From Avimonoglobus sp965151315 (GTDB taxonomy: Bacteria > Bacillota > Clostridia > UBA1381): a stretch of DNA of 49,984 nucleotides. Positions 1 through 8,318 of this stretch are shown in pieces; positions within the stretch are counted from its first letter, which is position 1; each line of letters starts with the position of its first letter. The notes under the pieces are model-generated. The model saw only the letters and a list, made by a program, of their open reading frames with translations, was not told the DNA's origin and ran no database searches. The stretch lies in the NCBI GenBank assembly GCA_965151315.1, contig CBCTZG010000009.1, forward strand, positions 1 through 49,984, given 5' to 3'. A program made the translations under genes and the position numbers.

Positions 1-3
1 AAT

Positions 4-47
4 AGCCCCTTATAGGGGCTGTGCAAACCACCAGTTTACTGGTGGTT
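4..47. repeat. Two adjacent perfect hairpins, possible IS200/IS605-type end
   Basis: Two palindromes lie side by side: AGCCCCT-TAT-AGGGGCT (4-20) and AACCACCAGT-TT-ACTGGTGGTT (26-47). Neither is followed by a T-run, so they do not look like intrinsic terminators. Subterminal hairpins of this kind are typical of IS200/IS605 single-strand transposon ends; the second resembles such ends from memory. No transposase is visible because the window begins here. They could also be an unrelated structured RNA or a repeat. Confidence 0.35.
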
Positions 48-109
48 ATGATTTACTGGATGTGGACAGAGATCCCGAACAAACGGGACATTGGATTCTG
101 TAATGCCTA

Positions 110-138
110 TTGAATTGCGATCAGATTCATGCTATAAT
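110..138 (+). promoter_or_regulatory. Promoter of radA
   Basis: TTGAAT (110-115), 17-base spacer, TATAAT (133-138). It stands 30 bases upstream of the radA start and matches the housekeeping sigma-A pattern. Confidence 0.75.
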
Positions 139-167
139 AAAACCGTTTAGGAAGGCGGGATCGGCAT

Positions 168-1529
168 ATGAAGACAAAGACGACATATATATGCTCGGCG
201 TGCGGTTACCAGTCCGCGAAATGGCTGGGGAAATGCCCGGGCTGCGAGCAATGGAACACATTGCAGGAAACGGTGATCACGGAGCAGAAACCGGGAACCA
301 GCAAACGAAGCCCTTCGGCTCGGCGTATGCCCCAGCGGATCGGGGATATCCGGGCGGACAGTGAAGAGCGGTATCTGACTGGAATGGGAGAACTGGACCG
401 GGTATTGGGAGGCGGCATTGTGAAGGGATCGCTGATCTTGGTGGGCGGCGATCCGGGGATCGGTAAATCGACCCTGCTTTTGCAAATCTGCGAGCAGGTA
501 GGCCGGCAGCGGAAGATCTTGTATGTCTCCGGAGAGGAATCGGAGCGGCAGATCAAGATTCGAGCCCAGCGGCTGGGGGTTTCCAGCGGCAACCTATATT
601 TGATCGCGGAAAATGATGTAGAAACCATCTTAGAGTATATCCGGGAAGTAGAGCCGGATGTGGTGATCATTGACTCAATCCAAACCATGCACCGGGAGGA
701 TATCGCCTCTGCCGCCGGCAGCGTACCCCAGGTCCGGGAGGCAACTAATGCCTTGATGCGGGTGGCGAAGCAAAGCAATACGGCCATGTTTATCGTGGGC
801 CATGTCACGAAAGACGGGGCTCTGGCTGGCCCGCGGATTTTGGAGCATATGGTGGACTGCGTACTGTATTTCGAGGGCGACCGGCAGATGACCTTCCGGA
901 TTTTGCGGGCAGTCAAAAACCGGTTTGGATCTACCAATGAGATCGGCGTTTTCCAGATGGGGAACGAGGGGCTCGTTGAGGTAGAAAACCCGTCGGCAAT
1001 GCTATTGGAGGGCCGGCCAGAGAATGCATCGGGGAGCAGTGTGGTGTGCACCATGGAAGGGAGCCGGGGGGTTTTGGCGGAGATCCAGGCCCTGGTTACA
1101 CCTACAGGGTTTGGCAATCCCCGACGGATGTCTGCGGGGATTGACTTAAACCGGGTGATCTTAATGATTGCTGTGCTGGAAAAACGGGCTCGGGTGAATT
1201 TATCCAATTCGGATGTATACATCAACGTGGCCGGTGGGCTGCGGATCGATGAAACGGCGGTAGACTTAGGGATCTGCGCTGCTATTGTGACCGGGCAGAC
1301 GGATACGAAGATCCCCAGCGATATGGTATTTATTGGCGAGGTGGGCTTAGGCGGCGAGCTGCGGAGCGTAGCCCGGCTGGAAAAGCGCTTGGCGGAGGCA
1401 GCTAAAATGGGCTTTCGCAGTGCGGTGGTGCCCAAGCTTTCCCTTAGGGGGCTCCGCAAGCCTGAGGGGATGGCCGTCTTTGGCGTTTCTACCCTGGCGG
1501 AGGCTATGGCCCTGGTCCGGAAAAAATAG
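168..1529 (+). CDS. radA: DNA repair protein RadA
   Basis: RadA (Sms) is a RecA-related ATPase that helps branch migration and processing of recombination intermediates in the cytoplasm. The 453-residue length is normal. An N-terminal C4 zinc finger uses Cys9, Cys12, Cys23 and Cys26. The Walker A loop GDPGIGKST is at about residues 94-102, the RadA-specific KNRFGS motif is in the middle, and the C-terminal third is the Lon-protease-like domain that forms the hexamer ring. The start is the ATG at 168, eight bases after the purine-rich AAGGCGGGA. In many Firmicutes radA follows clpC; that gene would lie left of the window. Its own promoter is visible. Confidence 0.97.
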   Translation: MKTKTTYICSACGYQSAKWLGKCPGCEQWNTLQETVITEQKPGTSKRSPSARRMPQRIGDIRADSEERYLTGMGELDRVLGGGIVKGSLILVGGDPGIGKSTLLLQICEQVGRQRKILYVSGEESERQIKIRAQRLGVSSGNLYLIAENDVETILEYIREVEPDVVIIDSIQTMHREDIASAAGSVPQVREATNALMRVAKQSNTAMFIVGHVTKDGALAGPRILEHMVDCVLYFEGDRQMTFRILRAVKNRFGSTNEIGVFQMGNEGLVEVENPSAMLLEGRPENASGSSVVCTMEGSRGVLAEIQALVTPTGFGNPRRMSAGIDLNRVILMIAVLEKRARVNLSNSDVYINVAGGLRIDETAVDLGICAAIVTGQTDTKIPSDMVFIGEVGLGGELRSVARLEKRLAEAAKMGFRSAVVPKLSLRGLRKPEGMAVFGVSTLAEAMALVRKK

Positions 1530-1537
1530 GGGAAACC

Positions 1538-1566
1538 TTGACATCCGCCGGGTTTTATACTATAAT
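1538..1566 (+). promoter_or_regulatory. Consensus promoter for the membrane protein-ricT pair
   Basis: TTGACA (1538-1543), 17-base spacer, TATAAT (1561-1566). Both hexamers match sigma-A consensus perfectly. The next start codon is 28 bases downstream. Confidence 0.88.
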
Positions 1567-1593
1567 CAGATTTGGCGGAAGGGGCGGTTCAGC

Positions 1594-2064
1594 ATGTATG
1601 TACAGGTGAATAAGGCCGGGAAAAAGGAATTTTTGTGGGTGCTTGCAGCGATTGCGGCCGTTGTGCTGGTCAACGATATCCTGCGCTATTTTCTGCCAGG
1701 GGTGCCGTTGGTGAAGGAGCTGATTCTAATCGCGCTGTGCTGTGTTTTGGTACTGCTGATTTACCGGCACTATGCCGCGTCATTTGAGTACCGGCTGGAT
1801 GATGACCGGTTTTATCTGGAGCGGCGGACAGGCCATAAGCTCCAGACAGTCTCCTTTGCAAAAAAGGACATCAGCGGGGTTTCCTTTGGGAAACGGCCGC
1901 CGGTGAAAGAGATCAAATCCATGTGTGTCCGGATATTCCCGGGGAAAAAGACATGTTATATCGTATATGAAAAAGAAAAAGCTGTTGCCTGTGAGCCGGA
2001 TGGAGAGCTGGCGCGGCTTTTGGAGGAGTGTGTACATGACAAACATCGTAGGCGTAAGGTTTAA
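1594..2064 (+). CDS. Unrecognised two-helix membrane protein
   Basis: A 156-residue protein of no family I can name. Residues about 12-30 and 38-58 are hydrophobic helices separated by a short loop, and the remaining hundred residues are a soluble, charged cytoplasmic domain rich in Lys and Arg, resembling PH-like domains that follow paired helices in small bacterial membrane proteins. The start is the ATG at 1594; the reading frame is open further upstream into radA but the strong promoter at 1538-1566 makes those starts untenable. Its end overlaps the next gene ricT by 29 bases, so the two are probably translated together. Confidence 0.8.
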   Translation: MYVQVNKAGKKEFLWVLAAIAAVVLVNDILRYFLPGVPLVKELILIALCCVLVLLIYRHYAASFEYRLDDDRFYLERRTGHKLQTVSFAKKDISGVSFGKRPPVKEIKSMCVRIFPGKKTCYIVYEKEKAVACEPDGELARLLEECVHDKHRRRKV

Positions 2065-2884
2065 ACAGGCCGGCAAGGTCTACCATTTTGATCCCGGCCA
2101 GCTGTCTATGGAAAAAGGGGACTGGGTTGTGGTAGAAACAGCCCGGGGAATCGAACTTGGCCAGGTCGTCGTCAGCAAACGGGAAATCCCGGAGCAAAAT
2201 ATCAATAAGCCCCTAAAAAGCGTAATCCGGGTGGCTACCCAGGAAGACATTAAGCGGCATACGGATAACAAGGCAAAGGAGAAGGAAGCCTTTGCGATCT
2301 GCGCGGAAAGGATTAAGAAGCATAAGCTGGAAATGAAGCTGGTAGAGGTGGAGTACACCTTTGACGGCTCGAAGATCTTGTTTTATTTCACGGCGGATGG
2401 GCGAGTGGATTTCCGGGAGCTGGTCAAGGACTTGGCCACGGTGTTCAAAACCCGGATTGAGCTCCGGCAGATCGGCGTTCGGGACGAGTCGAAAACCGTA
2501 GGCAGCATTGGGATCTGCGGCCGGTCTTTGTGCTGTTCCCAATTCTTAGGCGAGTTTGAGCCGGTATCCATTAAAATGGCGAAGGAACAGGGGCTGAGCT
2601 TGAACCCGACAAAAATATCCGGTGCCTGCGGCCGGCTGATGTGCTGCCTGAACTATGAGCAGGCGGCTTATGAAAAGCTCTTAAGGGTTACGCCCCGCCA
2701 GGGAGCTGTGGTGGATACGCCGGCGGGCCGGGGAACGGTAGAATATGTAAGCCTGCTGAAAGGGCTTTTGAAGGTGCGGATTGATTCCGACAAGGAAACG
2801 GCCCTGCAGGAATTCCCAGTGGATCAGGTCAAGGCTGTCCGCAGCGGGCGCCGGGAGCGGAATAAAAACAAAGAAGAAATCTGA
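2036..2884 (+). CDS. ricT: PSP1-domain protein RicT (YaaT), regulator of RNase Y
   Basis: RicT (YaaT) in Bacillus subtilis joins RicA and RicF in the Fe-S cluster-bearing Y-complex that steers RNase Y mRNA maturation and affects sporulation and competence. The 282-residue protein opens with VGVRFKQAGKVYHFD and carries the PSP1 domain with two conserved cysteine clusters, CGRSLCCSQF and CGRLMCCLNYE (about residues 160-205). The tail is Lys/Arg/Asn-rich. The ATG at 2036 has GGAGGAG seven bases upstream and lies inside the end of the preceding membrane gene; the same frame is open further upstream but no ribosome site supports a longer form. No terminator follows directly; the ferredoxin gene downstream has its own promoter. 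Confidence 0.92.
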   Translation: MTNIVGVRFKQAGKVYHFDPGQLSMEKGDWVVVETARGIELGQVVVSKREIPEQNINKPLKSVIRVATQEDIKRHTDNKAKEKEAFAICAERIKKHKLEMKLVEVEYTFDGSKILFYFTADGRVDFRELVKDLATVFKTRIELRQIGVRDESKTVGSIGICGRSLCCSQFLGEFEPVSIKMAKEQGLSLNPTKISGACGRLMCCLNYEQAAYEKLLRVTPRQGAVVDTPAGRGTVEYVSLLKGLLKVRIDSDKETALQEFPVDQVKAVRSGRRERNKNKEEI

Positions 2885-2891
2885 AAAAAAC

Positions 2892-2920
2892 TTGATTATA
2901 GGAAAATAGTATGATATAAT
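2892..2920 (+). promoter_or_regulatory. Promoter of ferredoxin gene
   Basis: TTGATT (2892-2897), 17 bases, TATAAT (2915-2920), 30 bases before the ferredoxin start. Confidence 0.85.
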
Positions 2921-2950
2921 AGGTGCGTATTTGAAAAGGAGGTGTTCTTC

Positions 2951-3121
2951 ATGGCTTATAAAATCAGTGACGCTTGCATCAGCTGCGGCGCTTGCGCGGC
3001 TGAATGCCCGGTTAGCGCGATTTCTGAAGGGGATTCCCAGTATGTGATCGACGAGGCAACCTGCATCGAGTGCGGCGCCTGCGCTGGTGTTTGTCCGGTA
3101 GGTGCGCCGGAGCAGGCGTAA
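2951..3121 (+). CDS. 2[4Fe-4S] clostridial-type ferredoxin
   Basis: A 56-residue low-potential electron carrier of the cytoplasm, serving ferredoxin-linked oxidoreductases in anaerobes. It has two CX2CX2CX3CP cluster motifs, CISCGACAAECP at about residues 9-20 and CIECGACAGVCP at about 38-49, and the pseudo-twofold repeat expected of the family. Length matches clostridial ferredoxins (about 55). The start ATG at 2951 is preceded by a near-perfect ribosome site AAAGGAGGTG. It is monocistronic: own promoter upstream and a strong terminator downstream. The substrate partner cannot be told from the sequence. Confidence 0.97.
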   Translation: MAYKISDACISCGACAAECPVSAISEGDSQYVIDEATCIECGACAGVCPVGAPEQA

Positions 3122-3150
3122 GCTTTGATACGCTGTTCTGGTAATTTGAA

Positions 3151-3176
3151 AACGCCGTTTCAAACGGCGTTTTTTT
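3151..3176 (+). terminator. Intrinsic terminator after ferredoxin
   Basis: AACGCCGTTT-C-AAACGGCGTT followed by a T-run: a 10-bp stem immediately downstream of the ferredoxin stop. Confidence 0.9.
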
Positions 3177-3212
3177 CGTGGGTTATTTTAAAAATTAAAA
3201 TAAATTTTACTA

Positions 3213-3240
3213 TTGACTTTAATTATATTTATGTTATAAT
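3213..3240 (+). promoter_or_regulatory. Promoter of DUF2089-like gene
   Basis: TTGACT (3213-3218), 16 bases, TATAAT (3235-3240) inside a very AT-rich stretch (3178-3255). Confidence 0.8.
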
Positions 3241-3273
3241 AAATATAATTAAAGAAACGGCAGGAGGGAAAGG

Positions 3274-3567
3274 ATGGATATTGATCAGATTCCCCAGTGG
3301 ATATTAAGCCTGGCCCAGGAGGACGCGGCGTTTATAAAAAATTTTGTGCTGAAGTCCGGGTCCCTAAAGGAGATCGCCCAATTGTATGGGGTTTCCTATC
3401 CCACAGTCCGGCTCCGGCTGGACCGGTTGATCCAGAAAATTGAATTGAGCGACCATCAGGCGGAGGAGCCGTTTCAGACGTTTATCAAGGGCCTGGCGGT
3501 GGATTCCCGGATTGACCTGGATACGGCAAAGCTGATTCTAAAAAAATATAGGGAGGAAAAGAAATGA
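3274..3567 (+). CDS. DUF2089-like helix-turn-helix protein
   Basis: A 97-residue cytoplasmic protein. Residues about 30-60 (GSLKEIAQLYGVSYPTVRLR) form a clear helix-turn-helix of the sigma-70 region 4-like type found in DUF2089 proteins; the C-terminal half is helical and charged. DUF2089 proteins are usually small transcription regulators next to a membrane protein gene. Here a membrane protein follows with an ATGA overlap (3564-3567), so the pair is one operon from the promoter at 3213-3240. The start ATG has AGGAGGGA upstream. The regulatory target is not known; autoregulation of the pair is a reasonable guess only. Confidence 0.82.
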   Translation: MDIDQIPQWILSLAQEDAAFIKNFVLKSGSLKEIAQLYGVSYPTVRLRLDRLIQKIELSDHQAEEPFQTFIKGLAVDSRIDLDTAKLILKKYREEKK

Positions 3568-3878
3568 GTATGATAGGGCTAATCATTGGAATAGCGTTGG
3601 TCGTGGTCGGTATAGGGCTGGCAGTGGGCTTGGCCGTGGCGGAATATTTTCTGTGTATGCACGGAAAGAGCGGCGGCTGGGGCGCGATCATTCCCATTCT
3701 AGTTACGGTAGGCATGATATTTTGGCTTGGCGCCCGGGGGCAGGTGCTCACCCTAGGCGACGTCATTCTTTTTGTGGCGGCAGACACAGTCTATTGGGGT
3801 GAGTGGGCAATCTGCCGGGAACGGTATCGGAAAAAGCGGCAGTCAGAACTGGACCGGATGAAAGCAAAGGACATTTAA
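3564..3878 (+). CDS. Small multi-pass membrane protein
   Basis: A 104-residue protein without a recognised family. Residues 3-29 form one hydrophobic helix, about 38-56 a second and 60-78 a third; the C-terminus is basic (RERYRKKRQSELDRMK) and should face the cytoplasm. The start codon overlaps the stop of the upstream DUF2089-like gene, implying coupled translation and a shared role, perhaps a membrane component sensed or controlled by that regulator. A bidirectional hairpin terminator follows. Confidence 0.75.
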   Translation: MSMIGLIIGIALVVVGIGLAVGLAVAEYFLCMHGKSGGWGAIIPILVTVGMIFWLGARGQVLTLGDVILFVAADTVYWGEWAICRERYRKKRQSELDRMKAKDI

Positions 3879-3908
3879 AAAACACAGGGGGATCCCCTGT
3901 GTTTTTTA
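3877..3908. terminator. Bidirectional terminator between membrane gene and purF
   Basis: AAAA-ACACAGGGG-GAT-CCCCTGTGT-TTTTTT. A-run and T-run flank the stem, so it can end transcripts from both strands, which converge here. Confidence 0.9.
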
Positions 3909-3922
3909 ATCGTAAAATAGGT

Positions 3923-5314
3923 TTACCGCGCGTCGTCCACGTCAACGGGATATTTCCCGGTGAAGCAGCCGTCACAGAAGCTTTCAAAATGGGCGTTGGG
4001 CGCGATTTTTTTCAAGGCTTCGATGCTCAGGAATTTCACGCTGTCCGCGTTGATCTGTTCCCGGATCTCGTCCACCGTGTAATTGCAGGCGATGAGCTGA
4101 TCCTTCGAGGGGACGTCTGTGCCGAAATAGCAGGGCCATTTGAAGGCCGGCGCTGCGGAGCAGACATGGACTTCCTTGGCGCCCGCGCGGCGCAGCAGGT
4201 TGACGATCCGCTTGGAAGTGGTGCCCCGGACAATGGAGTCGTCTACCATGACCACACGTTTGCCTTCTACGGTGCTCTTTAACACGTTCAGTTTGATCCG
4301 GACAGAATTTTCCCGCATGGACTGCTGGGGCTGGATAAATGTCCGGCCGATATATTTGTTTTTGATGAACCCAATACCGTAAGGGATGCCGGAGGCTTCA
4401 CTGTAGCCTAAAGCGGCGCTGACGCCGGAATCCGGGACGCCGATGACTACATCCGCATCGATGGGATCCTCTTCCCACAAATATTTTCCCGCCAGCTTCC
4501 GGGCATCATGGGCCATCTGCCCCTCGATCATGCTGTCCGGCCGGGCAAAATACAGATATTCAAAAATACAAAAGCCGCATTTCTGCGTATTTACGTAAGT
4601 ATCAATGGTACGAATTTGACCATCCTCTACCACAACGATCTCACCGGGCTTGATATCCCGAACAAAATCCGCGCCGATGCTGTCAAACGCGCAGGTTTCT
4701 GAAGCGAATACGATGGCGTCGCCTTTGCGGCCCATGCTCAGGGGACGGAAGCCCCAGGGATCCCGGGCGGCGATCAGCTTTCTGGAGCTCATGACAATCA
4801 GAGAAAAAGCGCCCTTCAGCTTGCCCATGGTCTGCTCCACCGCCCGCTCAATACTGCCGGCGTCCAGCCGGGCCCGCGCGATCAGGTGGGCAATAGCCTC
4901 AATATCAGTAAAGGTCTGAAAAATAGCGCCGGTCTGATATAGTTCTTGCTGCAGCGCCTTGTTATTGACCAGGCTGCCGTTATGAGCCAGGGCCAGGTTC
5001 CCCTTGACATAACGCATTACCAACGGCTGAGAGCTTTCCCGCTGGGACTCGTCGTTGGGCGCGTAGCGCACATGCCCCACGGCCATGGTCCCTTTAAGCT
5101 GCTCTAGAATGTCCTCCGTAAACACCTCGTTGACCAGCCCCGTGTCTTTATGCTGGGAGATTTCCAGGTTGTTGTTGACAGCAATGCCGCAGCTTTCCTG
5201 TCCCCGGTGCTGGAGGGCATACAGGGCGTAATATGTACTGCGGGCCACGTCGCCGGCAGGGTCGTAAATGGCAAATACGCCGCATTCCTCGCCCAACTTA
5301 TCATTCATACTCAT
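3923..5314 (-). CDS. purF: Amidophosphoribosyltransferase
   Basis: PurF makes 5-phosphoribosylamine from PRPP and glutamine, the first committed step of purine synthesis. The 463-residue protein starts with a short propeptide (MSMNDKLGEE) cut before the nucleophile Cys11 of the Ntn-type glutaminase domain. The phosphoribosyltransferase loop VVMVDDSIVRGTT is in the second half. Cysteines in CGFCIF and FCDGCFTGKYP fit the [4Fe-4S]-bearing, Bacillus-type enzyme. The start at 5314 has AAGGAGG seven bases upstream. It stands alone rather than in a pur operon, with its own promoter and a shared terminator. No purine riboswitch fits the short leader. Confidence 0.97.
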   Translation of the reverse strand: MSMNDKLGEECGVFAIYDPAGDVARSTYYALYALQHRGQESCGIAVNNNLEISQHKDTGLVNEVFTEDILEQLKGTMAVGHVRYAPNDESQRESSQPLVMRYVKGNLALAHNGSLVNNKALQQELYQTGAIFQTFTDIEAIAHLIARARLDAGSIERAVEQTMGKLKGAFSLIVMSSRKLIAARDPWGFRPLSMGRKGDAIVFASETCAFDSIGADFVRDIKPGEIVVVEDGQIRTIDTYVNTQKCGFCIFEYLYFARPDSMIEGQMAHDARKLAGKYLWEEDPIDADVVIGVPDSGVSAALGYSEASGIPYGIGFIKNKYIGRTFIQPQQSMRENSVRIKLNVLKSTVEGKRVVMVDDSIVRGTTSKRIVNLLRRAGAKEVHVCSAAPAFKWPCYFGTDVPSKDQLIACNYTVDEIREQINADSVKFLSIEALKKIAPNAHFESFCDGCFTGKYPVDVDDAR

Positions 5315-5349
5315 AAACAGGCCTCCTTAGAACGATTTTTGACATATCA

Positions 5350-5378
5350 ATTATACTATTTTTTTTGGAAAATAGCAA
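5350..5378 (-). promoter_or_regulatory. Promoter of purF
   Basis: On the minus strand TTGCTA (5378-5373), 17 bases, TATAAT (5355-5350); the leader to the purF start is about 30 bases. Confidence 0.78.
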
Positions 5379-5473
5379 TTATCTGCGAGAAATTTATATT
5401 TATACTTACTCACGATTTTCAGGGCGAAAATAAAGTATCTTTTGTTGAATTTTCTGAAATTTTTTTGTAGACA

Positions 5474-5503
5474 TTGCACAAGGAGGCTTCTCCGTGGTAT
5501 AAT
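5474..5503 (+). promoter_or_regulatory. Promoter of the aroF-pheA-pdxST operon
   Basis: TTGCAC (5474-5479), 18 bases, TATAAT (5498-5503). The 60-base leader holds a small hairpin, GCAGAC...GTCTGC with an inner GACAAA/TTTGTC stem (5518-5545), whose role is unknown. Confidence 0.65.
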
Positions 5504-5565
5504 GTGGGCATGAACGTGCAGACAAAGGGATTTTGTCGGTCTGCCCAGTAAAGGAAGTGTAAAAA

Positions 5566-6579
5566 ATGATCATTATTATGCGTAACGACGCCTCCGCCCA
5601 GGAAATCGCGGCGGTAGAAAAACAGCTGACCGATTATGGTTTTCAGACCCATCCGATCTATGGTGAGAAGAAAACGATCATCGGCGCCATTGGGGATAAG
5701 CGCAGGCTGAGCATGAACCAAATGCTGATGATGGCTGGCGTGGAAAATGTCGTACCGATTATGCGGCCCTACAAGCTGGCGGGGAAGGAGCTGAAAAAAG
5801 ACCCCACGGTGATTACGGTCAAAGGCGTATCTATCGGCGGCAAGGGATTGGCGGTTTTCGCGGGCCCCTGCGCTATTGAAAGCCAGGAGCAGTTTTCCAG
5901 CATCGCGAAAAGCGTGCAGGCCTCCGGCGCCAATATTCTCCGGGGCGGCGCTTTTAAGCCCCGTTCCTCACCCTATTCATTTGCGGGCTTAGAGGCGGAG
6001 GGGCTGAAAATTATGCGCAACGCCGGGGATGAGACCGGTATGCCAATCTGTACGGAAGTGCTGGATACCCGGGATGTAGAGCTGGTAGCCGAATATGCGG
6101 ATATTATGCAGATCGGCGCCCGGAATATGCAGAATTTCAAGCTCCTGCGGGAGGTGGGCAAATTTAACAAGCCCATTCTGTTAAAGCGCGGCTTAGCCAA
6201 CACCATCGAGGAGTGGCTGATGGCTGCCGAATACATTATGTCCGAGGGGAACGAGCAGGTCATCCTGTGCGAACGGGGGATCCGGACCTTTGAGCCTTCC
6301 ACACGGAACACCTTCGATTTGAGCGCGATCCCGGTTACGAAGGAGCTTTCCCATCTGCCGATCATCGCGGATCCCTCCCATGCGGCGGGTACGTATAAAT
6401 ATGTGCCGGCCATTGCCAGAGGCGCTGTGGCGGCCGGCGCGGACGGCCTGATGATTGAGGTGCATAACTGTCCGGAAAAAGCCATGTCCGACGGGGAACA
6501 GTCTGTCACACCGGATAAGTTCTCGGAGATCATGCGGGAATTGAAGCCCATTGCAGAGGCTGTGGGCCGGACTTTATGA
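5566..6579 (+). CDS. aroF: 3-deoxy-7-phosphoheptulonate synthase (type I-beta)
   Basis: Condenses phosphoenolpyruvate and erythrose 4-phosphate to DAHP, the entry to the shikimate pathway. The 337-residue protein has an N-terminal ferredoxin-like regulatory domain (about 1-70, MIIIMRNDASAQEI) as in the Thermotoga enzyme, where it mediates feedback by Phe/Tyr, then the TIM-barrel with AGPCAIES, LRGGAFKPRSSPYSF and DPSHAAG motifs. The ATG at 5566 has AAGGAAG eight bases upstream; a second ATG at 5578 is possible. The stop overlaps the start of pheA (ATGA), making it the first gene of a compact operon for phenylalanine and vitamin B6 synthesis. Confidence 0.96.
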   Translation: MIIIMRNDASAQEIAAVEKQLTDYGFQTHPIYGEKKTIIGAIGDKRRLSMNQMLMMAGVENVVPIMRPYKLAGKELKKDPTVITVKGVSIGGKGLAVFAGPCAIESQEQFSSIAKSVQASGANILRGGAFKPRSSPYSFAGLEAEGLKIMRNAGDETGMPICTEVLDTRDVELVAEYADIMQIGARNMQNFKLLREVGKFNKPILLKRGLANTIEEWLMAAEYIMSEGNEQVILCERGIRTFEPSTRNTFDLSAIPVTKELSHLPIIADPSHAAGTYKYVPAIARGAVAAGADGLMIEVHNCPEKAMSDGEQSVTPDKFSEIMRELKPIAEAVGRTL

Positions 6580-7394
6580 TTGGCTATTTGGGGCCTACCG
6601 GGACCTTTTCCCACATGGCGGCCCAAAACTATACGGCAGGGAAAGAGCCGCTCCGGGAATTTGCCACTATCTACGCCCTGATCCTGGGGGTAGAGCAGGA
6701 GCTGGTAGACCGGGCCATTGTCCCGATTGAAAATTCGATTGAGGGCAGTGTCAATGTAACCCTAGATACCCTGGCATTTGACGTAAATTTATACATTACC
6801 GGGGAATATGTGTTGAAAATTCAGGAAAACCTGATTGTGAAACCGGGGACGAAGAAGGAACAGATCAAAAAGATTATTTCCCATCCCCAGCCTATTGGCC
6901 AGTGTTCGAAAATGCTGAACCGTGATTTTCCCCAAACGGAAATCGGCTTTACCGATTCCACGGCCCAGGCCGCAAAAGCGGTAGCGGCGGGGGATGGTGC
7001 GCTGGCTATGATCGGCCCGGAAAGCTGTGCAAGGCTTTATGGCCTGTCCGTATTGGTGCGGGACTGCGGGGATGAGCAGAATAATTCTACCCGGTTTGTG
7101 ATAGTGGAAAAAAAACAGAACCTGGCGGTCAGCGGCAGGGACAAAACCTCGATCGCCTTTGTGCTGGAAAACACCCCTGGAAGCCTTTACCGGGCCTTAG
7201 AACTGTTTTCCACATACCGGATTAATATGATCAAAATCGAGTCCCGGCCGGTCAAGACTGAGCTGGGCCGATATATATTTTTCATTGATATTGACGGCAA
7301 TATCGATGACGCGACAATTTATTTCGCCCTGGATAAGCTCCGGCAGAACACCATCGCCTACCGGTTCCTGGGATCCTACCCCAAAGCAGGGTGA
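6576..7394 (+). CDS. pheA: Prephenate dehydratase
   Basis: Turns prephenate into phenylpyruvate for phenylalanine synthesis. It is the monofunctional 272-residue form without chorismate mutase. The catalytic domain begins IGYLGPTGTFS and carries the conserved NSTRF motif; a C-terminal ACT domain contains the ESRP motif that binds phenylalanine for feedback inhibition (about residues 222-226). Start and aroF stop share ATGA (6576-6579), so translation is coupled. It is followed at 42 bases by pdxS without an intervening terminator. A chorismate mutase and aromatic aminotransferase are not in the window, although hisC could supply transamination. Confidence 0.97.
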   Translation: MIGYLGPTGTFSHMAAQNYTAGKEPLREFATIYALILGVEQELVDRAIVPIENSIEGSVNVTLDTLAFDVNLYITGEYVLKIQENLIVKPGTKKEQIKKIISHPQPIGQCSKMLNRDFPQTEIGFTDSTAQAAKAVAAGDGALAMIGPESCARLYGLSVLVRDCGDEQNNSTRFVIVEKKQNLAVSGRDKTSIAFVLENTPGSLYRALELFSTYRINMIKIESRPVKTELGRYIFFIDIDGNIDDATIYFALDKLRQNTIAYRFLGSYPKAG

Positions 7395-7436
7395 TCAATG
7401 AAAATATGTGCCGAAACGGCAGAATGGAGCATAAAA

Positions 7437-8315
7437 ATGAACGAAAGATATGGACTCAATAAAAACCTTGCGCAGATGCTCAAGGGCGGCGTAATCATGG
7501 ACGTTGTCAACGCGAAGGAAGCGGAGATTGCGGAAAAGGCTGGTGCTGTAGCGGTTATGGCGCTGGAGCGGGTTCCCTCCGATATCCGGAAGCAGGGGGG
7601 CGTTGCCCGGATGTCCGACCCGAAAATGATCAAGGAGATCCAGGCGGCAGTGTCGATCCCGGTTATGGCGAAGGTCCGCATCGGCCACTTTGTAGAGGCG
7701 CAGATCCTGGAAAGCCTGGGCATTGATTACATTGACGAAAGTGAAGTGCTGACGCCGGCAGATGAGGAGTATCATGTGGATAAAACAAAATTCAAGGTTC
7801 CCTTTGTCTGCGGCGCCCGGAATTTAGGCGAGGCGCTGCGCCGGATCGGTGAAGGCGCTTCTATGATTCGTACCAAGGGCGAAGCCGGTACCGGTAATGT
7901 GGTAGAGGCTGTCCGCCATATGCGTACTATGCTGACCGATATGCGCCGGGTGCAGTCTGCTTCCGGCGAAGAACTGATGACCATTGCCAAGGAGTTTGGC
8001 GCACCCTTTGACTTGATTCAGTATGTCCATGAAAACGGCAAACTGCCGGTAATCAATTTTGCCGCCGGCGGTATCGCGACACCTGCGGACGCGGCGCTGA
8101 TGATGCAGATGGGCTGCGACGGTATTTTCGTCGGCAGCGGTATTTTCAAATCCTCCAATCCCCAGAAGCGGGCGGAGGCCATTGTAAAGGCTACCACCTA
8201 TTACAATGATCCGAAGGTGCTGGCCGAGGTTTCCGAGGATCTGGGCGCGGCCATGGAGTCGCTGGATATCCGGCAGATCCCGGAAAGTGACCTGATGGCA
8301 GGCCGGGGCTGGTAA
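7437..8315 (+). CDS. pdxS: Pyridoxal 5'-phosphate synthase subunit PdxS
   Basis: PdxS builds pyridoxal phosphate from ribose 5-phosphate, glyceraldehyde 3-phosphate and ammonia delivered by PdxT. Residues Asp22 and Lys79 (VMAKVRIGH) are the catalytic aspartate and first Schiff-base lysine, and a second lysine lies in MIRTKGEAGTGN. I place the start at the ATG at 7437 because homologues begin MNERY.LNKNLAQMLKGG; this gives 292 residues, the family size. A 13-residue longer form from 7398 is open, so the true start is not certain. The gene is third in the aroF operon and pdxT follows after 3 bases. Confidence 0.96.
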   Translation: MNERYGLNKNLAQMLKGGVIMDVVNAKEAEIAEKAGAVAVMALERVPSDIRKQGGVARMSDPKMIKEIQAAVSIPVMAKVRIGHFVEAQILESLGIDYIDESEVLTPADEEYHVDKTKFKVPFVCGARNLGEALRRIGEGASMIRTKGEAGTGNVVEAVRHMRTMLTDMRRVQSASGEELMTIAKEFGAPFDLIQYVHENGKLPVINFAAGGIATPADAALMMQMGCDGIFVGSGIFKSSNPQKRAEAIVKATTYYNDPKVLAEVSEDLGAAMESLDIRQIPESDLMAGRGW

Positions 8316-8318
8316 GCT

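Noticed and set aside
206..1459. Long open frame on the minus strand opposite radA
   Set aside because: Its translation has Ser/Arg/Pro-rich shadow composition with no motif, and radA on the other strand is certain. Similar shadows lie opposite dnaK (16081-16908), aroF and hisD.
5315..5378. Purine riboswitch ahead of purF
   Set aside because: The leader is about 35 bases, too short for the aptamer, and none of its conserved loops appear.
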